Assembly: GCA_033763635.1 (NCBI GenBank)
Contig: JANRKG010000473.1
Coordinates: 1 to 10,398 of the forward strand
Direction of reading: 5' to 3'
DNA from: JANRKG01 sp033763635
GTDB lineage: Bacteria > Cyanobacteriota > Cyanobacteriia > GCF-001939115
Length of the DNA stretch: 10,398 bases
Below are positions 1 to 7,313 of the stretch, piece by piece. The position numbers and the translations under genes were made by a program. Each line of letters starts with the position of its first letter. Positions within the stretch are counted from its first letter, which is position 1. A model generated the notes under the pieces. It did not search any database. It was not told the DNA's origin and saw nothing but the letters and a program-made list of their open reading frames with translations.

Positions 1-197
1 CCAGGGGGCAGTTGCTCAGGGATGGTCTGTTGCTGAAATTCTACGTTGTTCGATCGGAAAGCTTTGACGAGTTCCTGGACAGCCTGTCAATTCTATTCGC
101 TCACCCATCCTCAATTGTTTCGTTAAAAACCATCCATTTCTATCTGTAGAGGTATTAGAGCAAGCTTGTTTCGATGCCAACTCCAGCCCTCAGATAG
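1..197. other. 5' edge region without a recognisable gene
   Basis: I find no gene I can name here. On the + strand one frame stays open from base 3 to a TAG at 147-149, giving about 48 residues. It could be the C-terminal tail of a gene that starts outside the window, but the residues show no motif. A 31-codon frame on the minus strand (108 to 16) is equally unconvincing. A short perfect inverted repeat, GATAG-atg-CTATC (193-205), straddles the first possible ATG of the sulfotransferase gene. No clear promoter or Shine-Dalgarno sequence is visible. Confidence 0.3.
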
Positions 198-1136
198 ATG
201 CTATCGTGCCATCCCATGAACTTTGATAATTTGGATTCGGTAAAAACAAATCCTATGGTAGGTCGTCGTTCGCCCAGTTCCCCCCTTATTTTCTTGCATA
301 TTCCCAAAACCGGAGGCACAACGCTCAACAATATTTTGAATCGTTGCTATAGACCAGAAACAAGGTTTCAGATTTATCAAGAAAAAGATTGGGAAAACAT
401 TTGTCAACTTCCAGATCAAGAACGAGCCAAAATCAAATTAATCCAAGGCCATATTAATTTTGGTTTACATCCAAAAATAGCCCGATCAGCAACCTATCTT
501 ACCCTCTTGCGTCACCCGATCGATCGCTTAATTTCCCACTACTATTATGTTCTGAATAAGCCAAATCATCATCTCTACTCTGTTATTTTAGAAAAGCGCA
601 TCCCCTTAGAAGACTATGCTTTCAACACTCTTGCCTTGGAGTTAGATAATGGGCAAACCCGAATGTTATCTGGCGCAGATAATACACCCAGCAGCATTCC
701 CTTTGGCTCCTGTAATGAAAAGATGTGGGAACAGGCAAAACAGAATTTAAATTCAAAAAGTTTCGTTTTTGGTTTAACAGAAGAATTTGATCAAAGCCTC
801 CTTTTATTTCAAAAGAAATTTAAATGGAGCCAAATTTTTTACGCCAAGCAAAACGTCACCCAATTAAGACCTTCCCAACAAGACATTCCCTCCACTGTTC
901 TCAAAGCACTTCAAAAGCATAATGAATTGGACATGGAACTATATACCCATGCTCAGAAGCGTTTTCAAGAAATTCTTGAGGAGGAAGAAGTTTTATCCAA
1001 GGTTAAGCTTGAAACCTTTCAATTCTTTAACCATTGGTTTTATTGTCAGGGCTACTTACCCATCAAAAGATTCAGCATCCGAACCAAAATAGGACTCAAG
1101 GAAATTGTCAGGAGAAATCTGTTTACAAACGCCTGA
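198..1136 (+). CDS. PAPS-dependent sulfotransferase, sulfotransferase family 2-like
   Basis: This enzyme probably transfers a sulfuryl group from PAPS to a carbohydrate or other small acceptor; the acceptor is unknown. The 5'-phosphosulfate-binding loop is clear at residues 34-44 (HIPKTGGTTLN, with K37). The 3'-phosphate-binding segment is at 103-117 (LLRHPIDRLISHYYY, with R105 and S113). A GHINFGLH block at 84-91 sits between them, where related bacterial sulfotransferases carry a GH-x-x-x-G motif. The length of about 300 residues suits a soluble one-domain enzyme, and no signal peptide is evident. In-frame ATGs exist at 198, 216 and 255; none has a good Shine-Dalgarno sequence. All lie upstream of the fold, so the true start may be 216. 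The gene is visibly more AT-rich than its neighbours, which suggests horizontal acquisition. It stands alone, convergent with the small gene at 1180-1404. The family call is firm; the substrate is open. Confidence 0.9.
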   Translation: MLSCHPMNFDNLDSVKTNPMVGRRSPSSPLIFLHIPKTGGTTLNNILNRCYRPETRFQIYQEKDWENICQLPDQERAKIKLIQGHINFGLHPKIARSATYLTLLRHPIDRLISHYYYVLNKPNHHLYSVILEKRIPLEDYAFNTLALELDNGQTRMLSGADNTPSSIPFGSCNEKMWEQAKQNLNSKSFVFGLTEEFDQSLLLFQKKFKWSQIFYAKQNVTQLRPSQQDIPSTVLKALQKHNELDMELYTHAQKRFQEILEEEEVLSKVKLETFQFFNHWFYCQGYLPIKRFSIRTKIGLKEIVRRNLFTNA

Positions 1137-1138
1137 CT

Positions 1139-1175
1139 GTTCTTCCAGAACTTAGCAAATGATTCAAAGTGCTAA
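1139..1175. terminator. Weak hairpins between convergent genes
   Basis: Two short perfect inverted repeats fill the gap between the convergent sulfotransferase and small-protein genes. They are GTTCT-tcc-AGAAC (1139-1151) and TTAGCA-N12-TGCTAA (1152-1157 with 1170-1175). Neither is followed by a clear T-tract, so a role in transcription termination is only a suggestion from position. Confidence 0.25.
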
Positions 1176-1179
1176 TACT

Positions 1180-1404
1180 CTATTTCCGTTGCTCTTGCTT
1201 TCCTTCCTGCTCGATCGCCCGTTCAGTACGCTCGTAGGGTCTCGTTTTGGGCCGCCAGGAAGGGAAGACACTGTATAGAGCCTGGTTCATTCCGTTTCGG
1301 GTTTGTTGACTGGCTCCCTTTAGTGGCTGGGGCAAAAAGTCACCCAATAATAAGAAAACGGATATTGATAGAGTGGCAACAAGCGTAATCGTTTTAGTAG
1401 GCAT
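1180..1404 (-). CDS. Small membrane-anchored hypothetical protein (74 aa)
   Basis: I do not recognise a named family. The protein has one hydrophobic N-terminal stretch at about residues 6-21 (ITLVATLSISVFLLLG), preceded by a lysine. It could be a membrane anchor or an uncleaved signal. A polar middle follows, with a WRPKTRPYERTE segment around residues 50-61, and the C-terminal tail is rich in Glu, Lys, Gln and Arg. This is a sensible small-protein composition rather than the low-complexity mix of a shadow frame, and no other gene competes for the stretch. The start is ATG with only a weak AGAG in front of it. About 180 bp separate it from the ATPase gene upstream on the same strand, so it is probably transcribed on its own or as a read-through tail of the efflux unit. 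It is probably real; the function is unknown. Confidence 0.6.
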   Translation of the reverse strand: MPTKTITLVATLSISVFLLLGDFLPQPLKGASQQTRNGMNQALYSVFPSWRPKTRPYERTERAIEQEGKQEQRK

Positions 1405-1559
1405 AGCTCTATCAGAATTAGGGTTGAGACAGGATAGAACATTCCAATTCTGCTAACGAACAATTCTTTCATGCAGGGTATTGATGGAACGTAACGGTAT
1501 CCTGAATTGTCAAGCAGAAATCAGGAAAGCTACTGAAAAATGTAATTCTATCTTGCCCA

Positions 1560-1584
1560 CATTGATGAAAAAAGCAATCACTTT
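1560..1584 (-). terminator. Possible weak terminator after the efflux unit
   Basis: Just after the ATPase stop codon, the minus strand reads GAAAAG, a six-base loop, then CTTTTTTC. This is a short AT-rich stem ending in a run of T. It is in the right place to end the four-gene transcript, but the stem is weak. Confidence 0.25.
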
Positions 1585-2331
1585 TCAATTTGCAGCCAGT
1601 TGATTCAGTTCCTGGGGTGCCAGATGGGAATGGACAATTTGCCCATCCCGGAACCAGATCACACGGTTTGTCGAGCGGGCTACATCGGGTTCATGGGTGA
1701 CAATAACAATCGTCATTCCCTTCGCATTCAGTTCCGTGAAAATATCCATAACTTCACGGGTCGTCTTCGTATCCAGGGCACCCGTTGGTTCATCTGCCAG
1801 CAGCAACACAGGCCGATTGACGATCGCCCTGGCGATGGCAACCCGCTGCTGCTGCCCTCCGGATAATTGACTGGGCTTGTTATTCAGTCGTTTCTCCAAC
1901 CCCACCTGAATCAGGGCTTCTGTCGCTCGCTGCCGCCGTTCTCCCACAGGAATGTTGGCGTAAACCATTGGGAGCATCACATTTTCCAGGGCACTCAACT
2001 GAGGTAACAGGTGAAATTGCTGAAAGACAAACCCTAGCTTCAGATTGCGGACATGGGCCAGTTCTCGATCGGCTAACCCTGCCACATCCACCCCATCCAG
2101 ATAATAGCGACCACTGGTGGGACGGTCCAAACAGCCGATCATATTCATCATGGTCGATTTTCCAGATCCGGAAGCGCCCATGATGGAGCAATATTCCCCC
2201 CGTTCCACAACCAGGTTGACTTCTGAGAGTGCCCGAACCTCGGTTTCGCCAGATCCGTAGATTTTGGCAATGTTTTCTAGCCGAATAATGACGTTACCCA
2301 TAAGACTCATCGAGATTAAAAAACAACCCAT
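1585..2331 (-). CDS. MacB/LolD-type ABC transporter ATP-binding protein
   Basis: This is the cytoplasmic ATPase that drives the efflux complex encoded just upstream. All ABC motifs are intact, numbered from the ATG at 2331: Walker A G52-T60 (GASGSGKST), Q-loop Q104, signature LSGGQ at 156-160, Walker B LLLADE at 176-181 with catalytic E181, the D-loop at 186-187 and the switch His H213. The sequence belongs to the MacB/LolD/FtsE class, which works by mechanotransmission rather than by alternating access. Three ATGs are possible (2331, 2310, 2301). The family usually begins a few residues before the VIIRLENI strand, which favours 2301. However, 2331 has an AAGGGG directly abutting it, too close for an ideal ribosome site. 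It lies 27-57 bp after the permease gene and is surely co-transcribed with it. A separate ATPase and permease differ from E. coli MacB, where the two are fused. Confidence 0.95.
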   Translation of the reverse strand: MGCFLISMSLMGNVIIRLENIAKIYGSGETEVRALSEVNLVVERGEYCSIMGASGSGKSTMMNMIGCLDRPTSGRYYLDGVDVAGLADRELAHVRNLKLGFVFQQFHLLPQLSALENVMLPMVYANIPVGERRQRATEALIQVGLEKRLNNKPSQLSGGQQQRVAIARAIVNRPVLLLADEPTGALDTKTTREVMDIFTELNAKGMTIVIVTHEPDVARSTNRVIWFRDGQIVHSHLAPQELNQLAAN

Positions 2332-2358
2332 CCCCTTGAGACGGGAAACTTTGCGTCC

Positions 2359-3618
2359 CTATGCGGTTCGCAAAGCCACGATCGGGTCCAGTTCGGCGGC
2401 CCGTTTCGCAGGGACAACCCCAAAAAACAGACCAATCCCACCCGATACTCCCACTGCCAGTAGAATTGCCGTCGGGGAAACACTGGCTTGTAAGGGAGTC
2501 AGAGCCGCAATCAGCATTACCCCGCCCGCCCCAACAGCCGTCCCCACCATTCCTCCTACGGCGGAAAGAATCAGGGCTTCGATGATGAACTGAATGAGAA
2601 TGTCCTGCTGGGAAGCCCCGATCGCCTTCCGCAAACCAATTTCCTGGGTGCGTTCTGTCACTGACACCAGCATAATGTTCATGATGCCAATCCCTCCCAC
2701 AAATAGGGAAATTCCGGCGATCGCCGCCAGCATCAGCGTGAGCGCACCCGAAATATTGCCAATAATCCGCAGAGCCGTTCCTGAACTGCGAATCGTGAAA
2801 TCATCTTCATCCACAATCTTGTGACGGAGACGCAGCAGATTCGCAATCTGGAATTCAGCAGCTTTGATACTCTCTGCATTCTTCGCTGACAAAGCAATCA
2901 CCGTTACCTCTGTCCCATAGGGAGAGGTGCGACCCACGATCCGGCTTGCCATCGTTGTTACCGGAACAATGGCCTGATCATCCTGGCTACTACCCAGGAA
3001 ATCTCCCTTTTCCGCCAACACTCCCACCACCCGGAAAGATAGGTTACGAATTCGAATTTGTTCCCCGATCGCTCGTTGGGGGTTTTTGGTCGCATCGATT
3101 GCAAAAAGGTTCGAGGCTAATTCAGAACCGAGGACCACGACTTGATTCCGTTGTTTCAAGTCTTCTTCTGACAGGAAGCGACCACTGGCAACCTCAAAAT
3201 CCCGAACCGAGAGATAGGCTGGCGTAGTTCCTACAATCAGGCTGTTTTGTTTCTGCTCTTTCCGGGCTTCGCCCTGCCCTAACTGGTACGTTACGTTCAG
3301 TTGACTCCGTAATTCTGGAGCCACGTCCTTCACAGTAGGCACCTGAGCCGTGATCGCCTCAGCATCCTCCAAAACTAAGGTCCGGGGCACTTGTAAGGTT
3401 CGATTTCGAGATCGATCGCTTCCCGGAACAATGAACAATACATTCGGTCCCAGAGATTCAAACTGCCCTTCCGCATAGCGCTGCGCCCCTTGACCAACCC
3501 CAATCATGGCAATCACCGAACTGTTGCCGATGATAATCCCTAGCATGGTCAGAGTGCTTCGCAGTTTATTTGCCGCCAGTGTTGTGACGGCCATTTTGAC
3601 GCTTTCTAGCAGATCCAT
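2359..3618 (-). CDS. MacB-like ABC transporter permease (FtsX/MacB_PCD)
   Basis: This is the inner-membrane subunit of a tripartite efflux or export complex. It has the type VII ABC layout. A first membrane helix lies at about residues 20-42 (after the AANKLRS motif). A large periplasmic MacB_PCD domain runs from about 45 to 270. Three C-terminal helices of the FtsX domain follow at about 290-315, 343-372 and 384-405. The coupling segment ERTQEIGLRKAIGA (322-335) that contacts the ATPase is well conserved, and the C-terminus ends in the usual DPIVALR pattern. At 419 residues it is complete. The start ATG has GAGGA four bases upstream, and that site overlaps the stop codon of the adaptor gene 7 bp away, a typical sign of translational coupling. 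It partners with the adaptor at 3626-4957 and the ATPase at 1585-2331. The substrate is unknown; macrolides, peptides, lipids and siderophores are all possible for this family. Confidence 0.95.
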   Translation of the reverse strand: MDLLESVKMAVTTLAANKLRSTLTMLGIIIGNSSVIAMIGVGQGAQRYAEGQFESLGPNVLFIVPGSDRSRNRTLQVPRTLVLEDAEAITAQVPTVKDVAPELRSQLNVTYQLGQGEARKEQKQNSLIVGTTPAYLSVRDFEVASGRFLSEEDLKQRNQVVVLGSELASNLFAIDATKNPQRAIGEQIRIRNLSFRVVGVLAEKGDFLGSSQDDQAIVPVTTMASRIVGRTSPYGTEVTVIALSAKNAESIKAAEFQIANLLRLRHKIVDEDDFTIRSSGTALRIIGNISGALTLMLAAIAGISLFVGGIGIMNIMLVSVTERTQEIGLRKAIGASQQDILIQFIIEALILSAVGGMVGTAVGAGGVMLIAALTPLQASVSPTAILLAVGVSGGIGLFFGVVPAKRAAELDPIVALRTA

Positions 3619-3627
3619 AATTTCCTC
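3619..3627 (-). promoter_or_regulatory. Ribosome binding site of the permease, overlapping the adaptor stop
   Basis: On the minus strand GAGGA (3627-3623) lies four bases before the permease ATG and shares bases with the TGA that ends the adaptor gene. This arrangement fixes the permease start and favours re-initiation by ribosomes finishing the adaptor. Confidence 0.6.
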
Positions 3628-4957
3628 ATTTCACCCGTCGAATTTTGTCGAGCCTTTGGCCTTCCGGCAGTTCTGTAAAGACTCGCTGCCCTGGCTCTAA
3701 CCCCTCCAGCACTTGAGTTTCCCTCCCTGTCGTCGTCCCAATGAGAACAGGCTTAAAGAGAGGTTCGTTCTTTTCGCCTGGAATTAAGACTCCCGTTTCC
3801 CCGTCTTGGGTCACAATTGCTGTAATCGGCACCACTACTGTATCGGGGATCTGCTGCCCCAGAAAGGTTGCATCCACATTCATGCCCGATCGCAACTCGT
3901 TCTTTCCCGTCGTCAGGGCAACCCGAATCTGAAAGGAGGTGACGTTTTGTTCCTTGACTGCTGCCGGAGCGATCAGCCGCACTTTGCCCTTAAATGTTTT
4001 GTCAGGATAAGCATCCGCCCGAATCTCAACCAGTTGTCCCGGTTTAATTTGCCCGATATTCACCTCAGGCACTTCCGCCAGCACCTCTAATCCATTTGCC
4101 AGAGCAACGATCGACGTTGAAGTTGCAGAAGAAACACTGGAAGCCGACACTGCAGGCGAAACAAATGCCCCTTCTGTTGCATACTTCTGGGCAATAATCC
4201 CTGCAAAAGGAGCGCGAATGATGGCATTCTCCAATTGGGCTACAATCTGCTGTAATCGTCCGCGGGCTTCCGCGATCTGGGCCTGGGCTTCCAAAATCTC
4301 CTCTGGACGGGCACCATTCACTAGCTGAGTCTGTCGTTGCCGGAGTTCCTGCACCCGTGCCTGAGCCTGTTCCAGATTCGCCCGCGCATTCCGTTCTTCG
4401 TTAATCACCTCATCCAGACGATCGCGAGAAATCGCCCCCTCGGTATAAAGGGACTGATTTCGTTGCACTCGCTGACTTGCTAAGAGCAGTCGAGACTGGG
4501 CCTGTTGTACCTGAGATTCTGCTTGAGCCACCGTCGATCCAGCCTGGGCAATTTCTTCAGAACGGGTGCCATTTTGCAACCGAGCTAACCGAGCTTGAGC
4601 CTGGGCGATCGAAGCCTCCACCTGGGCTTTCTGGGCATCCAGTTCTTCACTCTCCATCCGAGCCAAGACCTGACCCCTCTGGACCCGATCGCCCTGTTCT
4701 ACATAGAGAGAAGCAATCCGTCCTGCAATCTTAGGGCTGACGTTCACAGTTTGGAACGGAGTCACCGTGCCACTGGTTTCAATACGAACTGTCAAATCTT
4801 TTACCTGAGCGGGCACCATCAGGCTGGTAACGTCCTGCTTGGGAGGTCGTCGTGACAAAGCAAAGGTGGTTGCCGAAGCCCCAACCACGCCAACGGTCAG
4901 CAATCCTAAAAGCCAGGGAACAGGTTGTTTGACGTTACCAATCATGGGAATTTGCAT
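3626..4957 (-). CDS. HlyD/MacA-type periplasmic adaptor (membrane fusion protein)
   Basis: This adaptor bridges the MacB-like permease to an outer-membrane channel. The order of parts is: an N-terminal membrane anchor at about residues 15-34, the first half of the lipoyl/barrel-sandwich domain (about 65-103, with VEQGDRVQRGQVLA), a long Ala/Gln/Glu-rich coiled-coil hairpin (about 104-244), the second lipoyl half (APFAGII at 249-255), a beta-barrel (about 290-370) and a membrane-proximal domain to 443. The hairpin carries two related motifs, LQNGTRSEEI at 127-136 and LVNGARPEEI at 212-221, one on each arm. A Ser/Ala-rich stretch (268-283) interrupts the second lipoyl half. The ATG at 4957 is supported by GGAGAG five bases upstream. 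The gene begins inside the last 23 bp of the regulator gene, in another frame, so the two are almost certainly coupled. No outer-membrane partner is encoded in the window; a TolC-like protein elsewhere is presumably used. Confidence 0.93.
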   Translation of the reverse strand: MQIPMIGNVKQPVPWLLGLLTVGVVGASATTFALSRRPPKQDVTSLMVPAQVKDLTVRIETSGTVTPFQTVNVSPKIAGRIASLYVEQGDRVQRGQVLARMESEELDAQKAQVEASIAQAQARLARLQNGTRSEEIAQAGSTVAQAESQVQQAQSRLLLASQRVQRNQSLYTEGAISRDRLDEVINEERNARANLEQAQARVQELRQRQTQLVNGARPEEILEAQAQIAEARGRLQQIVAQLENAIIRAPFAGIIAQKYATEGAFVSPAVSASSVSSATSTSIVALANGLEVLAEVPEVNIGQIKPGQLVEIRADAYPDKTFKGKVRLIAPAAVKEQNVTSFQIRVALTTGKNELRSGMNVDATFLGQQIPDTVVVPITAIVTQDGETGVLIPGEKNEPLFKPVLIGTTTGRETQVLEGLEPGQRVFTELPEGQRLDKIRRVK

Positions 4958-5510
4958 GGTTTCTCTCCGGGGCGATCGATGGCCCCTCCTTCGTTCGTTG
5001 TTGTTCCCAGCGCTCTAGCATGGCTGGCAATTCTCGTTCACAAAAGGCGTGGATATCCCGCATCTCTTCCAGACGGTCTCGAAGGGAGGGAGTCTCCGTT
5101 GCCATCAATGCCAATCCCTGTTCTGCCAGCTTCCGAAAAGCTGTGATCTGAACCATGCGTTGCCTTGTCAGATGGGACCAGGCATTCGGTTTGATCCGAA
5201 AATAATCCCGCCGCTGACTTGGTAGACTCATTCGTTCAATCACCCCCACCTGAAGGAGCAGACGAGTCATGGTGCTGATGGACCCTTTGCTCGCTTGCAA
5301 CACCTCCGCCAGTTCCCCCAAGGATTGATAGGGAGGATTCGAGATCAAGAGCCAGCCAAAAATGCGACCTGCCATCCGGGGCAAGGCCACCATTTCAAAC
5401 AGCAGACCCGACTCTTCAATAAAATGTTTTGTATCTTGAGCGGTTTCTGTTTTGCCTGTCTCTGTCTGGCGGGATGGGTACTTCACTAAATAAGTTAAGT
5501 TTTGTTGCAT
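4935..5510 (-). CDS. GbsR/MarR-family transcriptional regulator
   Basis: This is a DNA-binding winged-helix regulator, first gene of the efflux unit, and the likely sensor that controls it. A conserved GbsR-like opening lies at residues 32-56 (EESGLLFEMVALPRMAGRIFGWLL). The helix-turn-helix follows at about 62-86 (SLGELAEVLQASKGSISTMTRLL), and the basic wing at about 92-105 (ERMSLPSQRRDYFRI). A helical C-terminal half, probably for dimerisation, ends in a polar tail. At 191 residues it is somewhat longer than a minimal MarR protein but usual for the GbsR group. The first 28 residues are polar and may be disordered. The start ATG has only GAGA in front. Its end overlaps the adaptor start by 23 bp. 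In this family such genes normally repress their own operon and are released by a ligand. The inverted repeats at 5527-5556 would be the natural operator, but that is inference. Confidence 0.88.
   Translation of the reverse strand: MQQNLTYLVKYPSRQTETGKTETAQDTKHFIEESGLLFEMVALPRMAGRIFGWLLISNPPYQSLGELAEVLQASKGSISTMTRLLLQVGVIERMSLPSQRRDYFRIKPNAWSHLTRQRMVQITAFRKLAEQGLALMATETPSLRDRLEEMRDIHAFCERELPAMLERWEQQRTKEGPSIAPERNHANSHDW
4958..4968 (-). promoter_or_regulatory. Ribosome binding site of the adaptor, inside the regulator gene
   Basis: Minus-strand GGAGAG (4968-4963) stands five bases before the adaptor ATG and lies within the coding end of the upstream regulator. It decides in favour of the 4957 start over the in-frame ATG at 4945. 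Confidence 0.6.
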
Positions 5511-5526
5511 CTTTTCTCAGGTTAAC

Positions 5527-5556
5527 ACATTCAGAATGTTCAGTAATGATTGAACA
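5527..5556. promoter_or_regulatory. Two overlapping inverted repeats, candidate operator of the GbsR/MarR gene
   Basis: Read on the + strand, 5527-5539 is a 13-bp perfect palindrome, ACATTC-A-GAATGT. Bases 5537-5556 form TGTTCA-N8-TGAACA, a perfect six-base inverted repeat with an 8-bp spacer. The two share three bases and lie 17-46 bp upstream of the regulator ATG. MarR-type dimers bind palindromes of about this size close to their own promoters. A further AGAATGTG copy lies at 5573-5580. I could not place a convincing -35/-10 pair. Confidence 0.5.
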
Positions 5557-5723
5557 AACCAATCGACAGAATAGAATGTGCTATCTATCACGTCTCTTCT
5601 ATCAATCTAAACGGAACAATAGAGCAGAACTTCGCTCCAAAGATGGACCCAACTGGAGGAATCCCTGGAGGGAAGCAGAATCTTCTCTCACCCGGATGCA
5701 ATTCCTTACGGCACACCTGCAAC

Positions 5724-7127
5724 CTAAAGGGCTAACGTGGGGCGATGGGGCCAGGGGTTTTCCTGCTCTAACTGGGCTGCCAGGGCGATCAGCGTGGATT
5801 CATCCGCCGGACGACCCACGAGTTGAACTCCGACAGGCACCCCTTCGCTTGTAAAGCCCGTCGGTAGCGTAATGGCAGGTTGACCACTGGCATTAAACGG
5901 AGGACAGGGAGCTACCCAATTAATTACCCGTTGAAAGACTTCTTCAGCGGGCAAGTCGGCCCATTCTCCAACCCGAATCGGGGTGTGCATACAGGTTGGC
6001 AAGACCAGGACATCGATCGCCTCAAAGAACCCGACAATGCGGCGGGCAACGACCTGCATAGCGGTCACCGATCGCAAATAATCTCCTGCGGTTCCACAGC
6101 GACTCAGCAGAAAACGGTTGACTGGTCCCAAATATTCCCCTGGAATGCCCGCTGCCGCCACCGCACTCTGCCATACTCCGACAAAAGGTTCTACCAGACC
6201 CGTAAAGTCAGGACAGCCCACTTCAATTGAATGCCCCATTGCTTCTAACCTTTGAACCGTTGTCATAACGGCCTGATGACAGTCGGGGGAGATATCCCCA
6301 ACCAGCGGCAGGGTGGTTGCATAGGCGATCCGCAAAGGCTTTGTGATCGTGTGACGGGCCACCTCTAAAAAAGAAGGATTGGGGTCAGGGAGCCAGTAGG
6401 GATCGCCGACAACATAGCCCGATAGCACATCTAATAATGCAGCAGCATCGGCAACAGTACGGGCGATCGGCCCATTAATTCCCAAACCACTTAGCGCGTC
6501 TCCTCTGGGCGCATGGGTAATTCGGCCCCGACTGGGTTTAATGCCGACCAGACCACAGCAAAAAGAGGGAGTGCGAATCGAGCCACCGCCATCTGAACCT
6601 TGGGCGATCGCCGCCAGCCCCGCTGCCACTGCCGCCGCCGAGCCGCCGCTGGAACCACCGGGAGTATAGTCTGGATTCCAGGGATTTCGAGCCGGAGGAA
6701 ACCCATCAGGTTCTGTATAGGGCAAGGAACCCAATTCCGAGGTGGCTGTTTTACCCAAAATAATGAATCCGGCCTGTTTAATGCGGGTGATGACACCATC
6801 ATCGAAGGTGGCTGTATTGTCTAGCAGAGTTCGACTTCCATAGGTGCAACGGACATCAGCCATTGGATTGAGGTCTTTGACAGCGATCGGAACGCCAAAA
6901 AAGGGGGGTAGTTCAGCCTGATCCTGGCGGGTTAGGGTATCCGTTTTGGCCCTCGCTTCAGTGAGTGCCCGATCGGTCAACACCGTAAAGTAGCTCCCCA
7001 AAATTGGGTTGAGTCGCTCAATGCGGGCGAGGTACAGTTCGACCAGTTCTAAGGGGGAAACAATCCGATCACGAATCAGTCGGGCCTGCTCTAGGGCAGG
7101 GCTGAAAGCCAGATCAACAGGATTCAT
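5724..7127 (-). CDS. Amidase-signature family hydrolase
   Basis: This enzyme hydrolyses a carboxamide, releasing ammonia or an amine. The Ser-cisSer-Lys machinery is complete, numbered from the ATG at 7127: Lys84 in GVPIAVKD, cis-Ser159 in the GGSSGGS block, and nucleophile Ser183 in GSDGGGSIR. The C-terminal half ends in the family-typical GQPAITLPTGF and GVPVGVQLVGRP segments. The length of 467 residues is normal, and no signal peptide is seen, so it is cytoplasmic. The frame extends nine codons further to a TTG at 7154. I prefer the ATG, because MNPVDLAFSPALEQARLI looks like a natural N-terminus. Neither has a clear ribosome site. It precedes the regulator gene on the same strand by 213 bp and diverges from the glycine-zipper gene. 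Members of this family include AtzE/AtzF-like, allophanate, indoleacetamide and GatA-like enzymes. Without a GatB/GatC partner it is unlikely to be GatA. The substrate is unknown. Confidence 0.93.
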   Translation of the reverse strand: MNPVDLAFSPALEQARLIRDRIVSPLELVELYLARIERLNPILGSYFTVLTDRALTEARAKTDTLTRQDQAELPPFFGVPIAVKDLNPMADVRCTYGSRTLLDNTATFDDGVITRIKQAGFIILGKTATSELGSLPYTEPDGFPPARNPWNPDYTPGGSSGGSAAAVAAGLAAIAQGSDGGGSIRTPSFCCGLVGIKPSRGRITHAPRGDALSGLGINGPIARTVADAAALLDVLSGYVVGDPYWLPDPNPSFLEVARHTITKPLRIAYATTLPLVGDISPDCHQAVMTTVQRLEAMGHSIEVGCPDFTGLVEPFVGVWQSAVAAAGIPGEYLGPVNRFLLSRCGTAGDYLRSVTAMQVVARRIVGFFEAIDVLVLPTCMHTPIRVGEWADLPAEEVFQRVINWVAPCPPFNASGQPAITLPTGFTSEGVPVGVQLVGRPADESTLIALAAQLEQENPWPHRPTLAL

Positions 7128-7301
7128 CAGGATAGGCTCAATATCATGCTTCAACTAAGGTACTGTCGAGGGCGCAGTTTTTCTGTATTTTTAAGAATCG
7201 TGTAAATAACCTGTCTCTTGACATACCCTTCCCTCAGCCCACCGGACGACGGAATTCTTCTGCTTTCTTTCTAGAGTAAAGGCGTTAGAAATTTTATAGT
7301 T

Positions 7302-7306
7302 AGGAG
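7302..7306 (+). promoter_or_regulatory. Strong Shine-Dalgarno of the glycine-zipper gene
   Basis: AGGAG stands seven bases before the ATG at 7314 and fixes that start. A lone TTGACA occurs at 7218-7223 in the same intergenic stretch, but no -10 element follows at 16-18 bp, so I do not call a promoter. Confidence 0.6.
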
Positions 7307-7313
7307 CAAAATT

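Noticed and set aside
1880..2191. A 103-codon minus-strand frame inside the ATPase gene
   Set aside because: It overlaps the Walker A to signature region of a complete ABC ATPase in another frame and has no recognisable features.
1585..4957. Calling the transporter DevBCA (heterocyst glycolipid exporter)
   Set aside because: The permease has the MacB periplasmic domain and its three genes look like the general MacA/MacB class; nothing here ties them to heterocyst envelope genes.
5429..5854. A 141-codon open frame on the + strand between the regulator and the amidase
   Set aside because: It runs antisense to both genes at its ends and crosses the regulator's operator region. The residues show no domain or sensible composition, so it is a chance frame.
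5880..6802. Open frames of 103-116 codons on both strands inside the amidase gene
   Set aside because: They lie within an intact amidase with all catalytic residues; their translations are compositionally random.
7218..7223. TTGACA as a -35 box for the glycine-zipper gene
   Set aside because: No -10-like hexamer follows at 16-18 bp, so a promoter cannot be supported from this box alone.
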